The notes beneath the pieces are model-generated. The model ran no database searches. It had not been told where the DNA came from and worked only from the letters and a program-made list of their open reading frames with translations. Below, piece by piece: positions 1 through 7,027 of a stretch of 9,494 nucleotides of DNA. Each line of letters opens with the position of its first letter. Position 1 is the stretch's first letter. Source of the DNA: Mycobacterium sp. (GTDB taxonomy: Bacteria; Actinomycetota; Actinomycetes; Mycobacteriales; Mycobacteriaceae); contig JAFAQO010000313.1 in NCBI GenBank assembly GCA_019246375.1, positions 1-9,494 on the forward strand, in the 5' to 3' direction. Both the position numbers and the translations under genes were made by a program.

Positions 1-748
1 GGCCGCCGGTGGCCAAGGAGGTCGCCAGGTCGTCGTCGATCAGCCGGACCGGGACAGTGCCGCCGGGCGCCCCCGGGGATAGCCGAGGCCGGTCGGCCAG
101 TGGCCACAGCATGGTGAGCTGGACGGGCTTGGAGGTGTCGGGCGCGACCACTGAGCTCATCGCGTCGGCGGACCTGTCAGCGGAATCGGGCGGTACGCCG
201 ACCACTGGCAGCAGAAAGCGGGCATTATCGAGCCGGGCGGGTTCACCGTAGTCAGGTGTTCCGTTGACATTGACCAGCATCGGGTAGACGCCGGGCTCGT
301 CGATGTCCAGCGACGGCCCGGTGGACGAGCGGACCGCGACCGACAGCGTGAAGCCGGCGGCCTGCCGACGTCGCAGTTCGGTTGCCACGGTGAGGAAGCC
401 GGCGGCCGGCCGGAACTGGTCTGTTGCGCCGTCGAGGTTGGTGCGCAAACCCGCCGACGAGGTGACGGCCGCGGCGTGTTCGAGGCGGACCATGACGTCA
501 CGGACTGGACGGTCACCGACGTTGGTCACCATACCGTTGACCGTGACGACGGGCTCGCTGTTCGTGGTGACGGCGTCGGGGGTTACCTGGTCGACTCGAA
601 TCTGCAGGAACGGCGTCGAGCCTGGTTCCCCTGCGCCCGCGTGGGGGACCGCGCTGGAGAAGGTGAGCACGGCCCCCAAACCGGCCAGCACGCCGGCCAC
701 TACAGTGCGGCGCCAGATGGCGGTCCGCTGGACCCGCGGCGTCGTCAC
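1..748 (-). CDS. Rv3909-like secreted/envelope protein (3' part missing)
   Basis: The reading frame is open from a GTG at 748 to the left edge, giving about 249 N-terminal residues; the C-terminal part lies outside the window. The GTG overlaps the mutT4 stop in a GTGA arrangement, so the two genes are probably translationally coupled. The start [13 protein letters not shown] is followed by a hydrophobic stretch (about residues 15-35, [15 protein letters not shown]) ending near AVPHAGA, which looks like a Sec signal peptide or N-terminal anchor. After it comes a beta-rich stretch ([27 protein letters not shown]), typical of an extracellular immunoglobulin-like domain. Order, signal sequence and coupling match Rv3909 of M. 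tuberculosis (about 800 residues, function unknown), which lies next to the lipid II flippase gene mviN. A cell-envelope role is inferred from that context only. Overlapping frames in this stretch are shadows. Confidence 0.85.
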   Translation of the reverse strand, partial: MTTPRVQRTAIWRRTVVAGVLAGLGAVLTFSSAVPHAGAGEPGSTPFLQIRVDQVTPDAVTTNSEPVVTVNGMVTNVGDRPVRDVMVRLEHAAAVTSSAGLRTNLDGATDQFRPAAGFLTVATELRRRQAAGFTLSVAVRSSTGPSLDIDEPGVYPMLVNVNGTPDYGEPARLDNARFLLPVVGVPPDSADRSADAMSSVVAPDTSKPVQLTMLWPLADRPRLSPGAPGGTVPVRLIDDDLATSLATGG

Positions 749-1485
749 GGCGCTGGACCGCGACCGTTCTTCCGGCCCGGTGCCGATTCGTCGGGACGAC
801 GGTTGCGGGCCCGCGAATGTGTCTGTGGCCGGCGCCTGGGGGAGGTGGGCGGCAACGGTGGCAGTGCGGCCGGGCCGTCGGCCTGCAACTTGTCGATCAG
901 TTCGTCGGCCACTTCGGCCAAGCGCCGCTCGTCGGCGTAGGCCAGCCGCGACGGCAGCTCCTGAATCGGCACCCAAGCCACTTCCGCGACCTCGACGTCG
1001 TCGTCCGAAAGCTGTCCGCCGGAGAACCGCATCAGATAATGGTGCACGGTCTTGTGCACCCGCCGCCCGTCGGTGACAAACCAATAGTCGATGCTGCCCA
1101 GCGCGGCCAGGACGCTGCCCTGAATTCCGGTTTCTTCGGCTACCTCGCGGATCGCGGTTTGCTCGGCGGTCTCGCCCAGTTCGATGTGGCCCTTGGGCAG
1201 TGACCAGAGCAACCTGCCACGGCGATCGACGCGACCGATCAGCGCGGCGACCTGTTCTTCCCGCGGGCCGTCGATGCCGTCGATGACCAGCCCACCGGCC
1301 GAGGTTTCGTGCACAGTGCGAAGCCGGTCGGATCCGCGGCGTGTTGAGCCGGAGCGACGCGCCTTCGCTGTGGCTGCACCTTCAGAGGCCTGTTCATTGC
1401 TGTGCTTTTCAGCGGGACCGGCCGCTCGACCACCGCGGCGCCTTCCCCGGCGCCGACGTGGTTTGGCTTGTTCGCCGTCCGACAC
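745..1485 (-). CDS. mutT4: Nudix hydrolase MutT4
   Basis: This is a 246-residue protein of the Nudix superfamily, close to Rv3908/MutT4 (248 residues as remembered). The complete Nudix box GX5EX7REUXEEXGU occupies residues 99-121 (GHIELGE, then REVAEETGI), with the metal-binding glutamates in place. Nudix enzymes cleave nucleoside diphosphates linked to another group; the MutT group is linked to clearing damaged nucleotides such as 8-oxo-dGTP, but MutT4's own substrate is not settled by sequence. The N-terminal 55 residues are strongly basic (runs of Arg/Lys) and the last 45 are rich in Pro and Arg; both look disordered. GTG 1485 is preferred because it gives the family start VSDGEQ and lies 7 nt after a TACTAT hexamer. 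An in-frame GTG at 1506 would add 7 residues. The gene overlaps the Rv3909-like gene by 4 nt and diverges from pcnA. Confidence 0.95.
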   Translation of the reverse strand: MSDGEQAKPRRRRGRRRGGRAAGPAEKHSNEQASEGAATAKARRSGSTRRGSDRLRTVHETSAGGLVIDGIDGPREEQVAALIGRVDRRGRLLWSLPKGHIELGETAEQTAIREVAEETGIQGSVLAALGSIDYWFVTDGRRVHKTVHHYLMRFSGGQLSDDDVEVAEVAWVPIQELPSRLAYADERRLAEVADELIDKLQADGPAALPPLPPTSPRRRPQTHSRARNRRPDESAPGRKNGRGPAP

Positions 1486-1492
1486 CCAAGCG

Positions 1493-1498
1493 ATAGTA
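1493..1498 (-). promoter_or_regulatory. -10 hexamer for a leaderless mutT4 transcript
   Basis: On the minus strand the hexamer TACTAT fits the mycobacterial TANNNT -10 consensus. Exactly 7 nt (CGCTTGG) separate it from the GTG at 1485, the distance expected when transcription begins at the first base of the start codon. No Shine-Dalgarno sequence is visible before that GTG, which agrees with a leaderless message. No convincing -35 box is seen. Confidence 0.55.
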
Positions 1499-1611
1499 GC
1501 TGGCACGTCTGGGCGCCCCCGGCACCCTCGCCGGTAGCCTGGTGCCGAACGGAGTATTAGCTGGATGTCCCGCTTGTCAGCCGGCTTCTACAGTCGGCAT
1601 CGTCGCCGGAC

Positions 1612-1617
1612 TAGGCT
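1612..1617 (+). promoter_or_regulatory. -10 hexamer for a leaderless pcnA transcript
   Basis: TAGGCT matches TANNNT and is followed by 8 nt before the GTG at 1626, compatible with transcription starting at or within a base or two of the start codon. Together with the minus-strand hexamer at 1493-1498 it makes a compact divergent promoter region of about 140 bp (1486-1625). A second TANNNT match, TACAGT at 1589-1594, is a possible alternative farther upstream. Confidence 0.45.
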
Positions 1618-1625
1618 CATCGAAC

Positions 1626-3080
1626 GTGCCCGAAACCGCCCACGACGCCGAGCTGCTGACCGCGGCGGCAGTCGCGCTGAACAGGCACGCCGACCTGTTG
1701 GGCGACCTAGGCACGTCATTCGCTGCGGCCGGCCACGAGTTGTATCTGGTCGGCGGGTCGGTGCGCGACGCACTGCTGGGCCGGTTGAGCCCGGACTTGG
1801 ACTTTGCCACGGACGCTCGCCCTGATGAGGTGCAAAAGATCGTGGGGCCTTGGGCCGACGCGGTGTGGGAGACCGGCATCGAGTTCGGCACCGTCGGCGT
1901 TGGCAAGGGCGAGCGCCGCCTCGAGATCACGACATTCCGCGCCGACCGCTACGACCAGGTATCGCGTAATCCGAAGGTTCGTTTCGGCGACCGCATCGAG
2001 GACGACTTGGTGCGCCGTGATTTCAGTGTGAACGCGATGGCGGTGCGAATCACACCGAGCGGGCCAGGCGAATTCATCGATCCCATCGGTGGGTTGGCGA
2101 CGCTGAGCGCCGGTGTGTTGGACACGCCGTCAGCGCCGACGGTGTCCTTCGGCGACGACCCCCTGCGCATGCTGCGCGCGGCCCGGTTCGTCTCGCAACT
2201 GGGCTTCACTGTCGTTCCGCGGGTGCGGGCTGCCATCGAGGAGATGGCACCGCAGTTGGCGCGCATCACCGCGGAACGGGTAGCCGCCGAACTGGACAAG
2301 CTGCTGCTCGGTGACAATCCGGTCGCCGGTATCGATCTGCTGGTGCAGAGCGGGATGGGTGAGGTGGTTTTGCCGGAGGTCGGCGGCATGCGGATGGCCA
2401 TCGATGAACATCACCAGCACAAGGACGTATACCAGCATTCGCTGACCGTGCTGCGCCAGGCGATCGAGCTCGAAGATCCTCCGCCCGATGGTGGACCCGA
2501 CCTGGTGTTGCGGTGGGCGGCGTTACTGCATGACATCGGTAAGCCCGCCACCCGACGGCACGAGCCCAACGGCGGTGTGAGCTTCCACCACCACGAAGTG
2601 GTAGGCGCCAAGATGGCGCGGAAGCGACTGCGTGCGCTGAAGTACTCCAAACAGAGGGTCGACGACGTCTCGCAACTGGTGTATTTGCATTTGCGGTTTC
2701 ACGGCTATGGCGACCGAAAATGGACCGATTCAGCGGTGCGTCGCTATGTCACCGACGCAGGACCGCTGCTGCCACAACTGCACAAGCTGGTGCGCGCCGA
2801 CTGCACCACCCGCAACGCGCGCCGGGCCGCTCGACTGCGGACCAGCTATGACGATCTCGAGCGCCGGATAGAAGAGCTGGCCGCTCAGGAGGATTTGGAA
2901 CGGGTCCGTCCAGACCTCGACGGCAACGAGATCATGCAGATCCTTGGCCTTCCGCCAGGCCCGCAAGTAGGCGAGGCGTGGCGCTATCTCAAGGAGTTGC
3001 GATTGGACCGCGGGCCGTTGAGCCGCGACGAGGCGACGGCCGAACTGCTGGCCTGGTGGCGGGCGCGCGGGAACCAGTAG
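1626..3080 (+). CDS. pcnA: PcnA: CCA tRNA nucleotidyltransferase / poly(A) polymerase family
   Basis: This 484-residue protein belongs to the class II nucleotidyltransferase family and matches Rv3907c PcnA (480 residues as remembered). Such enzymes add or repair the 3' CCA of tRNAs; the poly(A)-polymerase name is historical, and the sequence cannot tell the two activities apart with certainty. The N-terminal half has LVGGSVRD (41-48), the catalytic metal-binding DLDF (57-60), RRDFSVNAMA (130-139) and DDPLRMLRAARF (178-189), all family signatures. An HD-type domain follows, with LLHDIGKPATR at 300-310 and a histidine cluster near 320. GTG 1626 is chosen because it matches the family start (MPE...AELLTAAAVALNRHA) and follows a -10-like hexamer; an in-frame GTG at 1542 would add 28 residues that look like translated promoter DNA. 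The gene diverges from mutT4 and is followed after 24 nt by the DxDxDG-repeat gene. Confidence 0.95.
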   Translation: MPETAHDAELLTAAAVALNRHADLLGDLGTSFAAAGHELYLVGGSVRDALLGRLSPDLDFATDARPDEVQKIVGPWADAVWETGIEFGTVGVGKGERRLEITTFRADRYDQVSRNPKVRFGDRIEDDLVRRDFSVNAMAVRITPSGPGEFIDPIGGLATLSAGVLDTPSAPTVSFGDDPLRMLRAARFVSQLGFTVVPRVRAAIEEMAPQLARITAERVAAELDKLLLGDNPVAGIDLLVQSGMGEVVLPEVGGMRMAIDEHHQHKDVYQHSLTVLRQAIELEDPPPDGGPDLVLRWAALLHDIGKPATRRHEPNGGVSFHHHEVVGAKMARKRLRALKYSKQRVDDVSQLVYLHLRFHGYGDRKWTDSAVRRYVTDAGPLLPQLHKLVRADCTTRNARRAARLRTSYDDLERRIEELAAQEDLERVRPDLDGNEIMQILGLPPGPQVGEAWRYLKELRLDRGPLSRDEATAELLAWWRARGNQ

Positions 3081-3104
3081 TGCTTGAGCAGCGTCGGAAA
3101 CCGC

Positions 3105-3614
3105 ATGGAGTACTGCCTGGGCAGCGGTGACGGTGAGGCGACGATGTGGACCGGCCAACCTGACCTCGACCTCGACGGTGATGGCCGGCTCGATGCGATC
3201 GGACTGGATTTCGACGGCGACGGAATGCGTGACGATGCGCTGGCCGACCTCGACGGCGACGGGCTGGCCGACCACGCCGTCCTCGACCTCGACAACGACG
3301 GCACTGCGGAGACTTACTTCACCGACGACGGATCGGGGACGTGGACAGTATCGGTGGACAGGGGTGGACAATTACGCTGGTTCGGGCTCGACGGCGTCGA
3401 GCACACCGGCGGGTCGCTGGTCGATTTCGACGGCGACGGTCAAGTCGACGACCGGCTGCTCGATACCGACGGCAACGGGCTGGCCGATCGCGCGATATGC
3501 GTCGGCGAGGATGGCGCCACCGGGTACATCGATACTGACGGCGACGGACGGTGGAACGTCAAGCTGACAGATAGTGACGGCGACGGCAACGCGGACGCGG
3601 CGTCGTCGTTATAA
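3105..3614 (+). CDS. DxDxDG calcium-type repeat protein (Rv3906c-like)
   Basis: This acidic protein of 169 residues matches the remembered length and position of Rv3906c, next to pcnA. Its main content is eight loops of the DxDxDG type, at residues 22, 35, 48, 61, 107, 120, 143 and 156. The first four are spaced exactly 13 residues apart, as are 107/120 and 143/156. That register resembles the Ca2+-binding repeats of thrombospondin type 3, dockerin and EF-hand-like loops, so calcium binding is likely but inferred. The stretch 67-106 (GTWTVSVDRGG, RWFGLDG) breaks the array. No signal peptide or membrane segment is visible, although such repeats usually work outside the cell. ATG 3105 is chosen over TTG 3084 because it gives the homologue's length; neither has a strong ribosome site. 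It lies 24 nt after pcnA on the same strand and probably shares its transcript. Confidence 0.8.
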   Translation: MEYCLGSGDGEATMWTGQPDLDLDGDGRLDAIGLDFDGDGMRDDALADLDGDGLADHAVLDLDNDGTAETYFTDDGSGTWTVSVDRGGQLRWFGLDGVEHTGGSLVDFDGDGQVDDRLLDTDGNGLADRAICVGEDGATGYIDTDGDGRWNVKLTDSDGDGNADAASSL

Positions 3615-3635
3615 GCCGCCGAACGTGCGCCTCTC

Positions 3636-3722
3636 TCGCGCGCTGTGCGCGCTCATCGCCCAGGGCTTGAGTTGGTGGGCCCTGTCTCTCTTCGCGCGCT
3701 GTGCGCGCTTATCGCCCAGGGC
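3636..3722. repeat. Two 31-nt direct repeats carrying GC hairpins
   Basis: Positions 3636-3666 and 3692-3722 are identical except for one base (C at 3654, T at 3710), with a 56-nt period. A CTCTC run precedes both copies, and each is followed within a few bases by GGTGGGCC, so the full unit is longer with a gapped 3' part. Each copy begins with GCGCGC-TGT-GCGCGC (3638-3652 and 3694-3708). The second half of copy 2 is the 3' end and stop codon of the minus-strand Rv0036c-like gene; copy 1 would read the same SPGR-like/PGR tail with TGA instead of TAA. This suggests a tandem duplication of a gene-end plus hairpin module. Confidence 0.85.
3638..3708. terminator. Candidate bidirectional terminator hairpins between convergent genes
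   Basis: Two perfect 6-bp GC stems with TGT/ACA loops (3638-3652, 3694-3708) lie between the stop of the plus-strand DxDxDG gene (3614) and the stop of the minus-strand Rv0036c-like gene (3709-3711). Between them CAGGGC (3661-3666) and GCCCTG (3679-3684) form a third inverted repeat with a 12-nt loop. There is no T-tract, which is common for mycobacterial terminators, so the role rests on position and stem strength only. Confidence 0.45.
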
Positions 3723-4482
3723 CCGGTGGGCCGGCGAAGGCTTGGGCGATTCCCAGCCAACGCTGCGCGTCGTCGCCATGTGCCGTGATGTCGAGCATGC
3801 CCAGCGGGCGCCGCTGGGTGACCAGGAAGCAGAAGTCCTCCGCTGAACCGATAATCCGCTGCGCCGCGTCGGGCGGGCCCCACGACCAAGTGGCGCCATC
3901 AGGTGCGCGCAGCCCGACCCAAAACGGCTCAGTCGGCGGGCTCAGGCCGTTGACGACGAACGAGTAGTCGCGGGTGCGTACGCCAAGGTGCGCGATCGAG
4001 AGCAACCGCGCGGTGGGAGCGCGTTTGACGCCGAGGGTATCGGCGACGTCGAGTCCGTGCGCCCACGTCTCCATCAACCGCGCGGTGGCCATCGATGCCG
4101 CGCTCATCGGCGGCCCGAACCAGGGCAACTTGCCTCCGTCGGGAACGGTGAGCAGCGCCTCGTGCAGCCGCTTGCGAGTCAGCCGCCACTCGATCAGCAG
4201 CTCAGCCGGCGGTGTGGCCGCCAGTTCGTCTGCACCCGCATCGACGAAACCGGCCGGATTTTCGGCCGCGGCCGCCAGCAGTTTGGCGAACCCGGCCTCG
4301 TCAGTCACCGTGGTCAGCGCAACTCGGTCGGTCCACCACAAATGTGCAATCTGATGGGCGATGGTCCAGCCCGGCGCGGGCGTCGGCTCAGCCCATCGAG
4401 CGTCCGGAAGCGGGGCCACCAGCTCATCAAGCTCGTCGCTTTCGGCGCGCAGATCGGCCACCATCGGACCAGCGTTGGTCAT
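3709..4482 (-). CDS. Rv0036c-like maleylpyruvate isomerase/DinB-fold protein
   Basis: At 257 residues the protein equals the remembered length of Rv0036c. It belongs to the mycothiol-dependent maleylpyruvate isomerase N-terminal (MDMPI/DinB-like) group. The metal-site pattern is visible: H47 in [12 protein letters not shown], and E138 plus H142 in [12 protein letters not shown], corresponding to the His-Glu-His site of the family. The C-terminal half ([23 protein letters not shown]) resembles the domain that follows it in actinobacterial members. A mycothiol-dependent transferase or isomerase role is possible, but the substrate is unknown. ATG 4482 is chosen because GGAGGAG lies 8 nt upstream; the frame stays open to 4704 but the extra residues are low-complexity and overlap the next gene. 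It follows the transporter gene after about 60 nt on the same strand. Its last codons and stop lie inside the second copy of the 31-nt repeat. Confidence 0.9.
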   Translation of the reverse strand: MTNAGPMVADLRAESDELDELVAPLPDARWAEPTPAPGWTIAHQIAHLWWTDRVALTTVTDEAGFAKLLAAAAENPAGFVDAGADELAATPPAELLIEWRLTRKRLHEALLTVPDGGKLPWFGPPMSAASMATARLMETWAHGLDVADTLGVKRAPTARLLSIAHLGVRTRDYSFVVNGLSPPTEPFWVGLRAPDGATWSWGPPDAAQRIIGSAEDFCFLVTQRRPLGMLDITAHGDDAQRWLGIAQAFAGPPGPGR

Positions 4483-4544
4483 GGGCGCCGCTCCTCCGCA
4501 TTGCTTCGCTCTGCATCGTCGCCGGCGCGGGCCATGTAGGTACT

Positions 4545-5831
4545 TTAACGATCGCTCGCAAGCTGGCCATGCCGGCCGGACAGGGCGTGAACGACAAGCC
4601 CGGCAAGGTAGATCGCTGTCCCGGCCAGCGCTAACCCGGGCGAGCGCCCACCCTCGGGAATGACCGCCGCAGCCACGCTGATCGCTGCGACAAACGACAC
4701 CCAAAACAGCGCATCCTGCACCGCGAAGACGTGGCCGCGCCGAGCGTCATCGACGTCGATCTGCATCGCGGTGTCGGCGCACAGCTTGACCACCTGGCCG
4801 GCGATGCCGAGTAAAAACCCGCACACCACCATGACCGCCAGGTGCAGCCCGGCGCCGGCGATCTGGATGGCCGCCGCCGTCGCCAGCGCACCATTGGCAG
4901 TGGCGTAGCGGCCCCAGCGGCGCACCGCGGGCGGTGTCAACACATTGGCCAGAAATGAGCCCGCCCCGGCCACGGCGACGAACAATGCTGCAGTGCCCAA
5001 TCCGCCGATTGACGCACCGCCTGCGTGCCGAACCAGCACCAGCATCAGCAGCGTGTTGATGCCGAACACCATCCGGTGGGCGGCTAATCCGGTGAGTGTG
5101 GCGGCCACCGTCGGCCGGTCCAGCACCGTTCGGGCACCGTGTAGCCACCCAGTGATCACCGTGTAGGCGACCGATCCATGAATCGAGCGCCGGGTCTCGT
5201 CGGGACCGAGCGCCTGTGGCCCGAACCGCAGCGACAACAGCAATGCGACCGCCACCGGGATTGTGACGAGGAAAATGATCGACGCTGCGCCGGCATCGCC
5301 GGCCCCGATGAGCCAGCGCGGCAAGAGCATGAAGTTGGCCCCGAGGAAGGCAGCGACCGCGCCGGTCGCGGTGGCTATCGAGTTCAGCGTGACGACCTGC
5401 TCTCGGGGCACCACATGCGGCAGTGCCGCCGACAACCCGGACGAGACAAAGCGTCCGAAGCCGTTGACGATCAGCGCACCACACAGCACGGTCACATCGT
5501 TGGCGTCGACCGCCAGCAACGCGCCCACCATGGCCACCGACACCACCCGGCCCAAGTTGGCGCCGACCAGCACCAGCCGCCGATCCCAATGATCCATCAG
5601 CGCACCGGCGAATGGTCCGACCAATGAATAGGGCAAAAACAGCACAGCGAAGGCGCCTGCGATCGCCATCGGGCCGGTTGCTCGGTCGGGGTTGAAAAGG
5701 AGCGCGCCCGCGAGCGCCGATTGGAAAAGACCATCGCCGAATTGACTGGCCACCCGCAACTCCAGCAACCGCCAAAAATCAGGCAAACGGCGCACCGCCC
5801 GCCAGGCGACCGGCGCGCGGGTGCGAATCAC
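4545..5831 (-). CDS. Rv0037c-like major facilitator transporter
   Basis: This integral membrane protein of about 428 residues has roughly 11-12 hydrophobic segments (for example 54-76, 88-108, 180-201, 246-268, 275-297, 332-352, 373-392, 398-417). [10 protein letters not shown] at 76-85 is a good major-facilitator motif A between the second and third segments, followed by the conserved run up to GANLGR. The family moves small molecules by secondary transport; Rv0037c has no established substrate. LPHVVPREQ at 137-145 resembles loops of drug-efflux-like members, but calling it a drug pump would go too far. GTG 5831 is preferred because GGAAG lies 9 nt upstream and the protein then begins shortly before the conserved [24 protein letters not shown] 5879 (444 residues) is possible. 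It precedes the Rv0036c-like gene on the same strand and diverges from the YqgE gene. Confidence 0.9.
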   Translation of the reverse strand: MIRTRAPVAWRAVRRLPDFWRLLELRVASQFGDGLFQSALAGALLFNPDRATGPMAIAGAFAVLFLPYSLVGPFAGALMDHWDRRLVLVGANLGRVVSVAMVGALLAVDANDVTVLCGALIVNGFGRFVSSGLSAALPHVVPREQVVTLNSIATATGAVAAFLGANFMLLPRWLIGAGDAGAASIIFLVTIPVAVALLLSLRFGPQALGPDETRRSIHGSVAYTVITGWLHGARTVLDRPTVAATLTGLAAHRMVFGINTLLMLVLVRHAGGASIGGLGTAALFVAVAGAGSFLANVLTPPAVRRWGRYATANGALATAAAIQIAGAGLHLAVMVVCGFLLGIAGQVVKLCADTAMQIDVDDARRGHVFAVQDALFWVSFVAAISVAAAVIPEGGRSPGLALAGTAIYLAGLVVHALSGRHGQLASDR

Positions 5832-5957
5832 ACAACCAAACTTCCACGATTGGCGGCAGGCACCAAAGACCGACCCCACGCCGCCACGAACACAGGACAA
5901 ATCTCGGCGTCGGCCGCGCTTGTCCGCCGCCGGAAGGGTGCCCGGTGCCATGATGGT

Positions 5958-6566
5958 GTGGTGGCGCAGCACGAAGACCCCGAGGACTATGTCGCACCTG
6001 CCGGGCATCGCGTGCGCTCGGGTACCTTGCTGCTGGCCAACACCGATCTGCTCGAGCCGACATTTCGTCGCAGCGTGATTTACGTCGTCGAACACAACGA
6101 CGGCGGCACGTTAGGGGTGGTGCTCAACCGGCCCAGCGAGACCGCCGTCTACAACGTGTTGCCTCAGTGGGCCAAACTGGCGGCCAAACCGAAGACAATG
6201 TTCATTGGGGGACCGGTGAAGCGCGACGCGGCGCTGTGCCTGGGCGCGCTGCGTGTCGGCGCCGATCCCCAAGGAGTGCCGGGTTTGCGCCATGTGTCCG
6301 GGCGAATCGCAATGGTCGACCTGGACGCCAATCCCGATGGGATCGCTCCGCTGGTCGAGGGAGTGCGAATCTATGCAGGGTACTCGGGCTGGACCATCGG
6401 CCAGCTCGAAGGCGAAATCGAGCGCGACGACTGGATTGTGTTGTCGGCATTGCCATCCGACGTCCTGATTCAACCGAGGGTTGACCTGTGGGGACGGGTG
6501 TTGCGGCGGCAGCCACTGCCGTTGTCGCTGCTGGCTACCCATCCGATCGACATCAGCCGGAACTAG
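5958..6566 (+). CDS. YqgE/AlgH family protein (Rv0038)
   Basis: The 202-residue product has the same length as Rv0038 as remembered and belongs to the UPF0301/DUF179 (YqgE/AlgH) family. Family marks are clear: [19 protein letters not shown] (22-40), [18 protein letters not shown] (43-60), IGGPV (83-87), and [16 protein letters not shown] (139-154) followed by DDWI. Molecular function is not known; the AlgH name came from an alginate-regulation locus in Pseudomonas, and a direct transcriptional role is doubtful because no DNA-binding motif is seen. GTG 5958 is chosen because it gives the family start [13 protein letters not shown] 5961 is equally possible. No strong ribosome site or -10 box is seen. 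The frame stays open upstream to 5721, but that part is antisense to the transporter gene and is rejected. Confidence 0.92.
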   Translation: MVAQHEDPEDYVAPAGHRVRSGTLLLANTDLLEPTFRRSVIYVVEHNDGGTLGVVLNRPSETAVYNVLPQWAKLAAKPKTMFIGGPVKRDAALCLGALRVGADPQGVPGLRHVSGRIAMVDLDANPDGIAPLVEGVRIYAGYSGWTIGQLEGEIERDDWIVLSALPSDVLIQPRVDLWGRVLRRQPLPLSLLATHPIDISRN

Positions 6567-6579
6567 CCGGGGCCCGGCT
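6565..6579. terminator. Palindromic hairpin after the YqgE gene
   Basis: AGCCGGGGCCCGGCT is a near-perfect palindrome (7-bp arms around one base) that starts inside the YqgE stop codon, in the 46-nt gap before the stop of the convergent Rv0039c-like gene (6613-6615). It could end transcription from either side. There is no T-tract, and GC palindromes are common in this DNA, so support is modest. Confidence 0.35.
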
Positions 6580-6612
6580 GCTGCTTGGGCCACTGCGTGG
6601 CTTGCAAAACGT

Positions 6613-6975
6613 TCAGCCGCAGGATCGGGTGCACATCACGCAATTGCCGGCACAGTCGGCCCGCGCTGCCTCAAGGCGTACCGCATACCGGGCGCTCTGC
6701 CATGAGCCGGCCGCCACAGTGCCGACGGCACCGGCGATGCATGTGACCACGACTACGACCGCGGTGCGGGGAGCGGCCAGCGCCACGGCGCCGCCGCTGG
6801 CCAGCATTAGCGCGGCCGCCAACTGTGTTGGCGCCTGCGCGCGTCGGAGGGGTCCCCCGGCGAAGCGAGGGCACAGCTGGCCAGGGTCTCCGGTAGGCGG
6901 TCGGGAGATCGACCACAGTCCGAAGGTGGCGGAGGCGACCGACGCGCACACGCACAACACACCCACGATCAACAC
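6613..6975 (-). CDS. Rv0039c-like small membrane protein with cysteine tail
   Basis: The protein has about 120 residues and corresponds in place and size to Rv0039c (115 residues as remembered, function unknown). Hydrophobic segments lie near residues 1-22, 50-68 and 70-90. The C-terminus carries four cysteines, C108-x3-C112-x2-C115-x3-C119, directly before the stop. That spacing could bind zinc or an iron-sulfur cluster, or form disulfides if exported; none of these can be decided from sequence. Three more cysteines sit at 8, 10 and 35. GTG 6975 is chosen because a TATTGT -10 hexamer ends 6 nt upstream; GTG 6960 gives 115 residues, equal to Rv0039c, and ATG 6999 gives 128. It lies downstream of mtc28 on the same strand with a gap of about 50 nt but seems to have its own promoter. 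Confidence 0.75.
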   Translation of the reverse strand: MLIVGVLCVCASVASATFGLWSISRPPTGDPGQLCPRFAGGPLRRAQAPTQLAAALMLASGGAVALAAPRTAVVVVVTCIAGAVGTVAAGSWQSARYAVRLEAARADCAGNCVMCTRSCG

Positions 6976-6981
6976 GGCCTC

Positions 6982-6987
6982 ACAATA
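6982..6987 (-). promoter_or_regulatory. -10 hexamer upstream of the Rv0039c-like gene
   Basis: On the minus strand TATTGT fits TANNNT and is followed by 6 nt (GAGGCC) and GTG at 6975, the spacing of leaderless mycobacterial genes. It sits in the short gap after the mtc28 stop, which suggests transcription independent of mtc28. If the true start is GTG 6960 or ATG 6999 this match may be chance. Confidence 0.4.
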
Positions 6988-7027
6988 CGAGGCGCCCAAC
7001 CGCGGGCCGCGCCCGCATCGTGGCGGA

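Noticed and set aside
303..1076. 257-residue plus-strand frame over the Rv3909-like and mutT4 genes
   Set aside because: It is antisense to two recognised genes, is rich in Arg/Pro/Ala low-complexity as expected for a GC-rich shadow, and resembles no family.
1542..1625. 28-residue N-terminal extension of PcnA with a CPAC motif
   Set aside because: Absent from the family, lies over the promoter region, and the GTG at 1626 fits both homology and -10 spacing.
2730..3371. 213-residue minus-strand frame with VEVEV/VAVEV-like periodicity
   Set aside because: The periodicity is the reverse complement of the DxDxDG codons and of pcnA; no start signal or homology.
3636..3722. CRISPR array
   Set aside because: Only two copies with a 25-nt gap, one copy is coding, and no cas genes are present.
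3605..3740. Insertion sequence or integrase attachment site at the join
   Set aside because: No transposase or integrase frame, no terminal inverted repeats bounding an insert, and no tRNA gene nearby.
4747..5775. 342-residue minus-strand frame inside the transporter gene
   Set aside because: Same strand but another frame of a clear membrane protein; composition is Arg/Gly-rich noise.
5721..5957. 79-residue in-frame extension of the YqgE-family protein
   Set aside because: It is antisense to the transporter's start and outside the family domain; length from GTG 5958 equals the known homologue.
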